Positions 26,280 through 34,200 of a stretch of DNA of 60,525 nucleotides are shown one piece after another (the stretch's first letter is position 1; every line of letters starts with the position of its first letter). Where the stretch lies: positions 1 to 60,525 of the forward strand of contig CAUJEY010000100.1 of NCBI GenBank assembly GCA_963169325.1, read 5' to 3'. The notes beneath the pieces were generated by a model, which was not told the origin of the DNA, ran no database searches, and saw nothing but the letters and a program-made list of their open reading frames with translations. The DNA is from Bacteroidota bacterium (GTDB taxonomy: Bacteria; Bacteroidota; Bacteroidia; Chitinophagales; Saprospiraceae). Position numbers and translations under genes: made by a program.

Positions 26280-27803
26280 ATGGAAACATTGGAAATGAGC
26301 AAAGTGCGCGTCGGCTTTCCCGACTTTAAAAACCGCTACGGCAACTTTATAGGCGGGAAATGGGTGGCCCCCGTACGGGGCGAATATTTCGACAATATTT
26401 CGCCCATCGACGGCAAACCTTTCACGCAGGCTGCCCGATCCACAAAAGAGGACGTGGAACTCGCCCTCGACGCGGCCCATGCCGCCTTCCCTTCCTGGTC
26501 CAAAACTTCGGCTACGCAGCGCAGCAACCTGTTGCTCAAAATCGCCGACATCATGGAACGCAACCTCGACTACCTGGCCCGGGTGGAAACCGTGGACAAC
26601 GGCAAGCCTATCCGTGAAACCAGTGCCGCCGACATCCCCCTCTGCATCGACCACTTCCGGTATTTCGCCGGCGTCATCCGGGCCGACGAAAGTTCCGTGG
26701 CTGAACTCGATGAGAGCACCGTTTCGATCAATATTCATGAGCCCCTTGGCGTAGTCGGACAGATCATCCCCTGGAATTTCCCGCTGCTGATGGCTTCGTG
26801 GAAAGTTGCGCCCGCCCTCGCTGCGGGTTGCTGTGTCGTACTGAAACCGGCCGAGCAAACCCCCACCAGCATTGTTTGTCTGATGGAACTGATCCAGGAA
26901 GTGTTGCCCCCGGGTGTGCTGAACATCGTGACGGGATTCGGCGTGGAAGCCGGCAAACCACTGGCTTCCTCCCCACGCGTGGCAAAAGTGGCGTTCACCG
27001 GCGAAACCACTACCGGCCGGCTGATTCTGCAATATGCTTCCGAGAACATCATTCCGGTAACGATGGAGCTGGGCGGGAAATCACCTAACGTCTTCTTTCC
27101 CAGCGTGATGGATGCCGACGACGAATTTCTAGACAAGGCAATCGAAGGCGCTGTGTTGTTTGCTTTCAACCAGGGAGAGGTGTGTACCTGCCCTTCCCGC
27201 ATTCTGGTGCATGAATCTATTTACGAACCCTTTATGCAGCGGGTGATCGACCGGGTGCGCCGGATCAAAATGGGCGACCCGCTCGACGCTTCAACCATGA
27301 TGGGCGCCCAGGCATCGAACGACCAGTATGAAAAAATACTCAACTACCTGGATATTGGTCGCGACGAAGGTGCGGAAGTGCTGGTGGGCGGCGCTGCGCA
27401 TTTCCAAAACAGCGGCCTGGAAAAAGGTTATTACATCCAGCCGACCATCCTGAAAGGCAACAACAAAATGCGGGTATTCCAGGAAGAAATATTTGGCCCG
27501 GTTACTTGTGTCACTACTTTTAAAACCACGGAAGAGGCCATCCAAATTGCCAACGATACCTTTTACGGTCTTGGCGCCGGCGTTTGGACGCGCGACGCCC
27601 ACGAAATGTACACCGTGCCGCGCGCCATACAGGCCGGTCGTGTGTGGGTCAACTGCTACCATGCCTATCCGGCTCATGCACCGTTCGGTGGGTATAAAAA
27701 ATCAGGATTTGGTCGTGAAACGCACAAGATGATGCTCAACCACTACCGGCAAAACAAGAACCTGCTGGTTTCCTTTAATAAAAACAAACTGGGTTTTTTC
27801 TAA
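26280..27803 (+). CDS. NAD(P)-dependent aldehyde dehydrogenase (acetaldehyde type)
   Basis: 507 residues, usual length. Oxidises an aldehyde, probably acetaldehyde, to the acid in the cytoplasm. Signatures: [34 protein letters not shown] (cofactor site), [20 protein letters not shown] (NAD loop), [12 protein letters not shown] (general base Glu) and [12 protein letters not shown] (catalytic Cys). The ExaC/AldB-like start and the adjoining DUF779 and AraC genes point to the acetaldehyde group; substrate is inferred. The next gene follows after 84 nt holding a hairpin, so read-through is likely controlled. Confidence 0.95.
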   Translation: METLEMSKVRVGFPDFKNRYGNFIGGKWVAPVRGEYFDNISPIDGKPFTQAARSTKEDVELALDAAHAAFPSWSKTSATQRSNLLLKIADIMERNLDYLARVETVDNGKPIRETSAADIPLCIDHFRYFAGVIRADESSVAELDESTVSINIHEPLGVVGQIIPWNFPLLMASWKVAPALAAGCCVVLKPAEQTPTSIVCLMELIQEVLPPGVLNIVTGFGVEAGKPLASSPRVAKVAFTGETTTGRLILQYASENIIPVTMELGGKSPNVFFPSVMDADDEFLDKAIEGAVLFAFNQGEVCTCPSRILVHESIYEPFMQRVIDRVRRIKMGDPLDASTMMGAQASNDQYEKILNYLDIGRDEGAEVLVGGAAHFQNSGLEKGYYIQPTILKGNNKMRVFQEEIFGPVTCVTTFKTTEEAIQIANDTFYGLGAGVWTRDAHEMYTVPRAIQAGRVWVNCYHAYPAHAPFGGYKKSGFGRETHKMMLNHYRQNKNLLVSFNKNKLGFF

Positions 27804-27843
27804 AAACAAACACACGCATTCACCTTTGTTTTCCAGTGCGGTT

Positions 27844-27866
27844 CCCGCCGGGTTTCATCCGGCGGG
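27844..27866 (+). terminator. GC-rich hairpin between aldehyde dehydrogenase and DUF779 genes
   Basis: Perfect 8-bp stem CCCGCCGG / CCGGCGGG with a 7-nt loop. It is followed only by TATTTATT, not a clean T-run, so it may attenuate rather than stop transcription into the DUF779 gene. Confidence 0.45.
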
Positions 27867-27887
27867 GCCGTATTTATTCGCCCTGTT

Positions 27888-28286
27888 ATGAAAAAAATAA
27901 AACGTGTACTGGTTTCAAGCGAAGCGGCGCAAGTAATTGAGCGACTGCGCCGGGAGCACGGCCCCCTGCTTTTTCACCAAAGCGGCGGGTGTTGCGATGG
28001 TTCGGCGCCCATGTGTTTTCCCCGGGGCGAGTTCCGGGTAGGCGCCAGCGATGTATGGGTGGGCGAGATTGCGGGCTGCCCTTTTTTTATGAATGATTTT
28101 CAGTTCGAATATTGGCAACATACCCAGTTAACAATCGATGTGACGCCGGGGCGGGGCGCCAGTTTTTCGCTGGAAATTCCACTGGGCCTACGTTTTGTAG
28201 TCAAATCGCGTTTGTTTACGGCGGAAGAGGAGGGGTTGCTGGAAGCCGTTTTTTCGGGCGAAGTATATGAAACCAAAGAATATTGA
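27888..28286 (+). CDS. DUF779 protein linked to aldehyde dehydrogenase
   Basis: 132 residues. Family motifs: LLFHQSGGCCDGSAPMCF (conserved Cys pair and Cys), GEIAGCPFFMNDFQFEYWQHTQLTIDVTPGRG and FSLEIPLGLRFVVKSRLFT. DUF779 proteins are repeatedly encoded beside acetaldehyde dehydrogenases; their exact role is not settled, and metal or cofactor handling via the cysteines is only a guess. The stop codon TGA opens a short GACAGGATT-like word (28284-28305). Confidence 0.92.
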   Translation: MKKIKRVLVSSEAAQVIERLRREHGPLLFHQSGGCCDGSAPMCFPRGEFRVGASDVWVGEIAGCPFFMNDFQFEYWQHTQLTIDVTPGRGASFSLEIPLGLRFVVKSRLFTAEEEGLLEAVFSGEVYETKEY

Positions 28287-28416
28287 CAGGATTTCACAAT
28301 ATGATTTTTTAAAAGGTGGTGCCGGAAAACATGTTTTCTTCCAACCTTTTACCGGACAAGCTATGTCTTGGTTTTCAGAATCTGCTTGCAACGGATTATT
28401 AAAAAATTTAATTACC

Positions 28417-28668
28417 ATGAAACCCAGCAACCTATTTTTTTCGGCATTTTGTTTTTTCAGTATCTGCCTTTTATCAACTGCGTGCAGTAAAGATGATAAG
28501 ACGAACAACGATCGCTGCCAGTTGAACCCTCAGCCTGGCCCCTGCCTTGCTTCATTCCGGCGGTATTACTACGATAAACAGGAAAAGAAATGTAAGGAAT
28601 TTATTTGGGGTGGATGCGGAGGTGTTGTCCCGTTTGAGACACTGGAAGAATGTAAAGCATGCGAATGA
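28417..28668 (+). CDS. Small lipoprotein with a Kunitz/BPTI-type inhibitor domain
   Basis: 83 residues from the ATG at 28417, which opens a lipoprotein signal (lipobox LSTAC, Cys 23). The mature part has six cysteines at 34, 43, 59, 67, 79 and 82; the gaps 8, 15, 7, 11, 2 match the Kunitz pattern 8, 15, 7, 12, 3 with one residue lost in each of the last two. The motifs GPC, FRRYYYD, FIWGGCGG and the final EEC also match. The residue after GPC (the P1 position) is Leu, which would suit chymotrypsin- or elastase-like proteases. Kunitz domains are mainly animal proteins and are uncommon in bacteria. A surface protease inhibitor is the likely role; target unknown. Confidence 0.88.
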   Translation: MKPSNLFFSAFCFFSICLLSTACSKDDKTNNDRCQLNPQPGPCLASFRRYYYDKQEKKCKEFIWGGCGGVVPFETLEECKACE

Positions 28669-28733
28669 TTAGGTGCTGCAACAACAGTATAAATTCATTT
28701 GCCGCAGATGTGAGAGATTCGCAAGGTAAACCA

Positions 28734-30845
28734 TCATTTCAAAAACGGCTGAAAAACTGCCAGAGAATGGCGAATTGCGGTCAGCAATTGCTCCACATTA
28801 CCCGGCAATGTATCCAAAGCCATCCCTTCCACCGCCTGTGTTTCAATAACCTGTGCCAGATCGGCTGTCTCTGTCATCCCGATCATACGAAGCTGGGGTT
28901 TGATCGTATGCACTGCCCGGCGTAGCGCTTCGCGGTCTTCTGCCGCCAGGGCCGATTCTATATTGGCCAGGCTTGCCAATGCCGATTCGAGGTACAGGCC
29001 GATATATTTACGCAGGCGGGCCGGATTGCCGCCGGTGAGTTGTTCCAGGAAGGTGAGTTGGGGCAAAACGGTATGTTCAGGCTGGAGATCAACCGTTTCT
29101 TCCGTTTGGTCAGGTGATTGCTGCATCTCGGCTACCGTAACATTCGATCCGGTCACGGCTACTAAGGCGCCGAGGAGTTCAGATTCTTTGAAGGGCTTGG
29201 GGACGCACGCATTCATGCCGGTGCTGAGGCATCGTTTCACCTCTTTGTTCGTCACCGAGGCAGTAAAAGCGATGATGGGTATCAATTTTTGCGGTCCGGG
29301 CAGCACTCTGATGGCCCGGGTGGCCTCCAGACCGTCCATTATCGGCATCGTTACGTCCATCAGGACGACATCATACTGCTCCGTTTTGACCCGTTCCAAC
29401 GCTTGAAGGCCATTTTCCACGGCATGCACGACAACTTCAGGAATCAGCAATTCCAGGGTTTCGATGGCTACAATTTGGTTGAAATAGTTGTCTTCGGCCA
29501 ACAGGATACGCATACCGCGCAGGGCCTGTACAGCCTCTGCGATGCTGGTTTCCGCTTTCCGTTGTTCCGTGCTGACGGCCAGTTCGATATCGAAGCGGAA
29601 AGTGGATCCGGCGCCCAGCGTACTTTCCACTTCGATGCGGCCGCCGAACAATTCAACCAATTGTTTGGAGATGGAAAGCCCCAGGCCGGTGCCTCCGTAT
29701 TTACGCGTGGTGTCGCCGGATGCCTGGCGGAAACTTTCGAATACAATGCTCAGTTGTTCCGGCGTCATGCCGATGCCAGTGTCGGTTACTTCAAAACGGA
29801 GGCGACAACGCCCGGCATTTTGTTCCAGTACCCGGGCAGTCACGTTTACCCGCCCTTTTTCGGTAAATTTTACGGCATTGCCGGCCAGATTGATCAAAAT
29901 TTGCTGCAAGCGCACCGGATCACCGGTGAGTGCAGGGGGCATGTCCGGGTCGCAGTCGACCTGAAACGACAGTCCTTTTTCTTCGGCCCGGAATTGCAGG
30001 GTGGTGTACATGCCGTCGAGGATTTCCGGTACACGCATTTCCGTCCACTCCAGTTCCATCCGGCCGGCTTGTATTTTGGAGATGTCGAGGATGTCGTTCA
30101 GGATGACCAGCAAGGCTTCCGACGACTGGCGGATGCTATCGAGGTAGCGCCGCTGATCGTCGCGCGGATTTTTTTGCAACAACAGGTTGGTCATGCCCAT
30201 TACGGCGTTCATGGGCGTACGCAATTCGTGGCTCATGTTGGCTAAGAATTGCTGCTCGAAACGCTCGCTTTGTTCGGCGCGCTGGCGCTGGAATTCGGCT
30301 TCCCGCATTTGGGACTCGGCTTTGGCGCGCAATTGTTCGGCTTCTTCTTTTTGCCGCATCAGTTCGGCGGTACGCTCGTCTACCAGCAGCGTCAGTTCTT
30401 CTTCGCGCCGGCGCAGCTGTTCCAGGGTTTGATCGGTCTGGTGCCGCAGCCGTTGGGTAAGCAGGCCGACTATTTTCTCCATCACACCGGGGTAATCGCC
30501 CAATACTTCGAAAAACACCTCACGATCAATGCGGGCCAGCAGGGTGTGCGCTGTGGCCGTGACCGACATGGAGCGCGGGCCCTCGTCGAGAAGTGCCATT
30601 TCACCAAAACAACTCCCGGCGCTCATCTGCGCCACCACATAGTCGCCGTCGTGCACTTTGGCGTCGCCTTCCAGCAGCAGGTAGAACGAGCGGCCCGGTT
30701 CATCTTTGTTAAAAATGGTCACCCCGGGGGCTACTTGTTCCTGACTGCTTTTTTCCGCCAGTTCCAGCAAAATGGGCTCGGGGATGGACCGGAAGAGGTC
30801 CATTCCGCGGAGTTTGAAGGCAAGGGCGGCGGTGGTGATATGCAT
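28734..30845 (-). CDS. Hybrid sensor histidine kinase with cyclic-nucleotide domain, receiver and HPt
   Basis: 703 residues from the ATG at 30845 (30872 is an alternative start). Order: cyclic-nucleotide-binding domain (about 10-130: IFNKDEPGRSFYLLLEGDAKVHDG, GSCFGEMALLDEGPRSMSVTA), coiled coil (140-205), HisKA with FLANMSHELRTPMN, HATPase (NLAGNAVKFTEKG, DTGIGMTPEQL, GGTGLGLSISKQL), receiver (ILLAEDNYFNQ, VVLMDVTMP, PKPF) and C-terminal HPt with AVHTIKPQ (His). No transmembrane segment, so it is cytoplasmic. cAMP is a plausible ligand because an adenylate cyclase is encoded at 56.8 kb, but the link is inference. Confidence 0.93.
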   Translation of the reverse strand: MHITTAALAFKLRGMDLFRSIPEPILLELAEKSSQEQVAPGVTIFNKDEPGRSFYLLLEGDAKVHDGDYVVAQMSAGSCFGEMALLDEGPRSMSVTATAHTLLARIDREVFFEVLGDYPGVMEKIVGLLTQRLRHQTDQTLEQLRRREEELTLLVDERTAELMRQKEEAEQLRAKAESQMREAEFQRQRAEQSERFEQQFLANMSHELRTPMNAVMGMTNLLLQKNPRDDQRRYLDSIRQSSEALLVILNDILDISKIQAGRMELEWTEMRVPEILDGMYTTLQFRAEEKGLSFQVDCDPDMPPALTGDPVRLQQILINLAGNAVKFTEKGRVNVTARVLEQNAGRCRLRFEVTDTGIGMTPEQLSIVFESFRQASGDTTRKYGGTGLGLSISKQLVELFGGRIEVESTLGAGSTFRFDIELAVSTEQRKAETSIAEAVQALRGMRILLAEDNYFNQIVAIETLELLIPEVVVHAVENGLQALERVKTEQYDVVLMDVTMPIMDGLEATRAIRVLPGPQKLIPIIAFTASVTNKEVKRCLSTGMNACVPKPFKESELLGALVAVTGSNVTVAEMQQSPDQTEETVDLQPEHTVLPQLTFLEQLTGGNPARLRKYIGLYLESALASLANIESALAAEDREALRRAVHTIKPQLRMIGMTETADLAQVIETQAVEGMALDTLPGNVEQLLTAIRHSLAVFQPFLK

Positions 30846-30955
30846 GATAAAGCGGCGGGTTATTATGTGCAAAGCAAAAGTAGGGGTTTGCGGGGAGTGT
30901 AAAGCATCGCATGTTTACATCCCGATTTAATTGATCTTTTTAAACCCTTTTCTAA

Positions 30956-31078
30956 ATGAACTACATCACTCAATTTAGCTGCATTAAAACTAATGCGGAG
31001 GATGTCTTCCATCAATTCGAAAATACCGCCATTCCAATCCTTTCAAAGTATTCATCTGAAAGAACTCAGTTCGCCTAA
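30956..31078 (+). CDS. Possible 40-residue small ORF, unknown
   Basis: A 40-codon frame (MNYITQFSCIKTNAEDVFHQ and on to ERTQFA) lies alone in the gap between the hybrid kinase and the phosphoesterase. Its composition looks protein-like (balanced charges, few rare residues) but no family is recognised. It may be a small protein, a fragment of a larger lost gene, or chance. Apart from this frame and the decamer array, the 323-nt gap holds nothing I can name. Confidence 0.25.
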   Translation: MNYITQFSCIKTNAEDVFHQFENTAIPILSKYSSERTQFA

Positions 31079-31130
31079 TTTTTAGGGGTGCGAATGTCCT
31101 TATTAATCGCCTAACGACGACTAACAACCC

Positions 31131-31180
31131 AATGACAACCAATGACGTTCAATGACGACCAATGACGATCAATAACGTTC
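31131..31180. repeat. Five decamers (AATGACGTTC word) overlapping a gene end
   Basis: Exactly five 10-nt units, AATGACAACC, AATGACGTTC, AATGACGACC, AATGACGATC, AATAACGTTC. The last units include the stop codon and final codons of the phosphoesterase gene (stop at 31169-31171). Confidence 0.9.
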
Positions 31181-33610
31181 ATCCTCCGCCTTCAAAAAAG
31201 CCGCCCTGCGTGGTGCAGGCATCTCTGAATCTTCGCCTTTGATGGCTTTCCACAACACTTCGTTGAATTCCAAATCCGGCACGCGGTCTTCCTGCGACAT
31301 GTCGAAGTTTTCCGAGCGCCGTTGCAGGTCGTTGACAACCGCATTCCGATCGTCCAGATTGACGTTAGCCCCGCGGGCTTTGTAAGGCGTCAAATCCATT
31401 GTATTGGTAAAACAACGCCACATCGGGGTGGCCGCCGCGTTCTGCTGGCTCATGGGCGGCAATCCGAGAATGAGCTCGATGGTGCGCAACATCGAATTGG
31501 TGGAGTACATGGTTTGATCCACGTAGTTCCGGCGGGTAAACGGGCTGATGACATAAGCCACGGACCGGTGGGCATCCACGTGGTCGGCGCCGTTTTGCGC
31601 ATCGTCTTCGAGCACAAAAACCGCCGATGATGCCCACGCCGGGCTGTTGGATAAATGTTCGATGAACAACCCCAGGGCCAGGTCGTTGTCGGCCATCTGG
31701 GCAAAGGGAGTAGGTTTGCCAAGCCGCAGGCCTTCCGTATGGTCGTTTATCAGCCGCAAGGTATTCAGGCGAGGCAAGGCGCCCGCCACAACGAGGGAAT
31801 CGAAATCCTGTTTCCATTGCGAAACACGTGTGGTGTCTTTTACCGAAGTCACCCAACCGGTGTAATACGGGCAAAAATGCCCCTCCAACGCCGGAATATT
31901 GGCTTTGTAATCATCGGCAAACTCGCCGTAAGTGCGGTAACTGACGCCTGCGCGCCGGCAATGATCCCAGATAAATCCATCTTTTGGCCAGGCCACGGGG
32001 TTTTGGCCTTCGTAAACGTATTCGCCGCCCCGGCCGCCGTAACTCGTCACCCATGTTTTTTCGGTGTAGTCGTTGGCATATCCGGCCGTGCTCCAGTTGT
32101 GGCCGTCGGCGCTGACTTCTGCGCTGACGTAAAAGTTGTCCAGCAACACAAATTCGCGGGCCAGTGCATGGTGGTTGGGGGTTATCTTTTCGGGGAACAG
32201 GCACAACGACTTGTCGCCGTTGCCCTCCGGCATATCGCCCAGCACCTGGTCGTAGGTCCGGTTTTCTTTGATGATATAAAAAACGTGTTTAATGGGCGAA
32301 GGGTCGCCCACGCGCTGCGGGATGGGGTTGCCCGGTTCTCCCTCGGCCAGGCGCTCGCGCGCTTTGGTGTACGGCGAATTGTGATACACCTGTCGCGTAT
32401 ATTCCTCCAGTTCCTCCTCACCCGGCGCCGTAATGATGCTCATGGTGCCCTTCATCAGTCCGCCGATATATTCAATTTTTGCAATAGCTTCAGTGTCGCC
32501 CTTTTGGTAGGCCACACGTTGTTCTTTACTGGTCGGGTCGGGGCCGTTCGGGTTGGGAAAAGAGGAAAATCCTTTACCATTGGCTACAAACACCTTTTTG
32601 CCCACGATGCGCACGCCCGTCGGGTACCAGCCCGTCGGGATAAAACCCAAAGAACGGCTTTGCCCGGGTGTAGACACGTTGAAAACCGCCAGGCAGTTGT
32701 TGTCGGCGTTGGCGACATAAAGCGTTTTTTCATCGGGAGAGAGCGCCACACCGTTGGAGGTAGAACCGGTAGGCGAATCGGGAAATAATGCGGCCACGAG
32801 CGTTTCCACTACTTTTTCCCGGTACAGGTCTACTACGCTCACGGAATTGTCGTCGGCGCAGGCGACGTAGGCATATTGGCCGTTTTGGCTGATTACCAGA
32901 TCGTTCGGGTTGTCGCCGACGGGGATACGGGTGGTCGTTCGGCGTGTTTCAGTGTCCCACACCACCAATTCGTTGCCGCCCCAGTGTGTCAGGTATAGTT
33001 TGCGGCGGTCGGGCGAAAGCGCACAGGTGTACAATTCCTTGCCGATGCTGTCGCGATGCACAATGGCTTTGGTGCGGGTGTCCAACACGTAGAGGCTATG
33101 GTTTTCTTTTGTCACGACGTATAGCAGGTTGCGGGCATCGTCTACGCAAAGTCCGGCCGGCGATATTCGCACCGGCCAGGGTTTTCCGAGCGTAAGGGTG
33201 TCCTGCAGGATCAGCCGTTTTTTCGCCACCTGGTAACGCAGGATGGCATTGCTGTTACCACCCGACACGTACAACGTGCGGTTGTCGGCGGCAAAAGCGA
33301 GCCCGACCCAGGCGATCGGGATTTCAAACGAGTGTAGGAGTTTGCCTTTGCGCGCATCGATCAGTTGCAGTGATTGCCGTCCCTGGCCGTTGTTGGTCAC
33401 GGCGAGGTATTTTTTATCGGGAGAAACGGCGATGTTGAGGGGCAGGTCGCCCAGGGGTAATGATTTACCGGCCGGCGTAAGCGACCAGCCCGTGGGCAAA
33501 AGGACTGCCGTGTTTTTCGCTTGTTTTTCTGGTTTTTGCTGCGCAAAGAGGGGGGATTGTGCCCATAAAATGGTTGCGGCGAATAACGCGGCGGACAAGT
33601 ATTTTTTCAT
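31169..33610 (-). CDS. Exported beta-propeller/phosphoesterase fusion
   Basis: 813 residues with signal peptide MKKYLSAALFAATILWAQS. Residues about 45-400 are a seven-bladed YVTN/NHL-like propeller (SPDKKYLAVTNNGQG, DNRTLYVSGGNSNAI, SPDRRKLYLTHWGGNELVVWD, DNSVSVVDLYREKVV). Residues about 440-790 form a phosphoesterase domain of the acid phosphatase/phospholipase C group: IKHVFYIIKENRTYDQVLGD, VSADGHNWSTAGYANDY and VFVLEDDAQNGADHVDAHRSVAYVISPFTRR with metal-binding Asp and His. Substrate unknown. The last residues (ERY) come from the decamer array. Confidence 0.9.
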   Translation of the reverse strand: MKKYLSAALFAATILWAQSPLFAQQKPEKQAKNTAVLLPTGWSLTPAGKSLPLGDLPLNIAVSPDKKYLAVTNNGQGRQSLQLIDARKGKLLHSFEIPIAWVGLAFAADNRTLYVSGGNSNAILRYQVAKKRLILQDTLTLGKPWPVRISPAGLCVDDARNLLYVVTKENHSLYVLDTRTKAIVHRDSIGKELYTCALSPDRRKLYLTHWGGNELVVWDTETRRTTTRIPVGDNPNDLVISQNGQYAYVACADDNSVSVVDLYREKVVETLVAALFPDSPTGSTSNGVALSPDEKTLYVANADNNCLAVFNVSTPGQSRSLGFIPTGWYPTGVRIVGKKVFVANGKGFSSFPNPNGPDPTSKEQRVAYQKGDTEAIAKIEYIGGLMKGTMSIITAPGEEELEEYTRQVYHNSPYTKARERLAEGEPGNPIPQRVGDPSPIKHVFYIIKENRTYDQVLGDMPEGNGDKSLCLFPEKITPNHHALAREFVLLDNFYVSAEVSADGHNWSTAGYANDYTEKTWVTSYGGRGGEYVYEGQNPVAWPKDGFIWDHCRRAGVSYRTYGEFADDYKANIPALEGHFCPYYTGWVTSVKDTTRVSQWKQDFDSLVVAGALPRLNTLRLINDHTEGLRLGKPTPFAQMADNDLALGLFIEHLSNSPAWASSAVFVLEDDAQNGADHVDAHRSVAYVISPFTRRNYVDQTMYSTNSMLRTIELILGLPPMSQQNAAATPMWRCFTNTMDLTPYKARGANVNLDDRNAVVNDLQRRSENFDMSQEDRVPDLEFNEVLWKAIKGEDSEMPAPRRAAFLKAEDERY

Positions 33611-33827
33611 AACACAGAGCAGTTTGAACCTACGAAATGGTAGTGGTCAAAAAAGCATAAATGTCAGCATGACCGGCGCAACGGCGGTCTTTTTTGCAGC
33701 TAAGTCAGCGTTAATTTATGCGTCGGATTATTAATACGGACTTAATGGCGCAAATTATCAAAGGCGGTGTCACTTACCCAATTTTGCCGGCGAAATGTTC
33801 ATTCTCTCACACTTAAAAGAAAAAACA

Positions 33828-34073
33828 ATGTTCAACGAAACACAATTTGAGTCCGCAACCGCGCTTTCTGACGCTGAATTGGAAGTAGTAGCCCTGTTGG
33901 ATGGCGAAGAAGAAACGACGGAAGAATCTGTAGAAGAAGAATTGCTTGACGACGACGCTGAAGCGGAGGGAGAGGAAGAAGAAATGGAAGAGGGCGACGA
34001 CGAAGACCTGGAAGAGGAAGGCGACGACGAAGCGGCAAGCGATGACGCTTCTGATGAGCAAGCAGAGGGTTAA
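33828..34073 (+). CDS. Extremely acidic small protein
   Basis: 81 residues from the ATG at 33828 (an upstream in-frame ATG at 33795 gives a basic start and is less likely). By hand count, 40 of 81 residues are Asp or Glu and there is no Lys, Arg or His. A short normal segment (MFNETQFESATALSDAELEVVALLDGE in two pieces) precedes an almost unbroken acidic tail. No signal peptide. It may be a nucleic-acid mimic, a metal or cation binder, or a solubility tail. The ALSDAELEVVALL stretch recalls leaders of some modified peptides, but no modifying enzyme or Gly-Gly site is nearby. It is convergent with the PspC gene. Confidence 0.7.
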   Translation: MFNETQFESATALSDAELEVVALLDGEEETTEESVEEELLDDDAEAEGEEEEMEEGDDEDLEEEGDDEAASDDASDEQAEG

Positions 34074-34097
34074 TTCCTGGCGGTTTAGAGGTTTTTG

Positions 34098-34198
34098 AAC
34101 CACATTAGGCCACATTACCCGATTTCGATTGGTTTGAACGACTACTTAGTACGCTCAAAAATCCCACTCGAAATCGGCTAATGTGGCCTACTGTGGTT
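34098..34198. repeat. 31-bp inverted repeat between convergent genes
   Basis: Arms 34098-34128 and 34168-34198 are reverse complements with a few mismatches, built from the repeated word CCACATTA followed by a CGATTTCGA end. It fills the gap between the acidic-protein gene and the PspC gene and probably ends transcription from both sides. Confidence 0.82.
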
Positions 34199-34200
34199 TC

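Noticed and set aside
33828-34073. Ribosomally made modified peptide precursor
   Set aside because: The head resembles such leaders, but there is no modifying enzyme, transporter or Gly-Gly cleavage site nearby.
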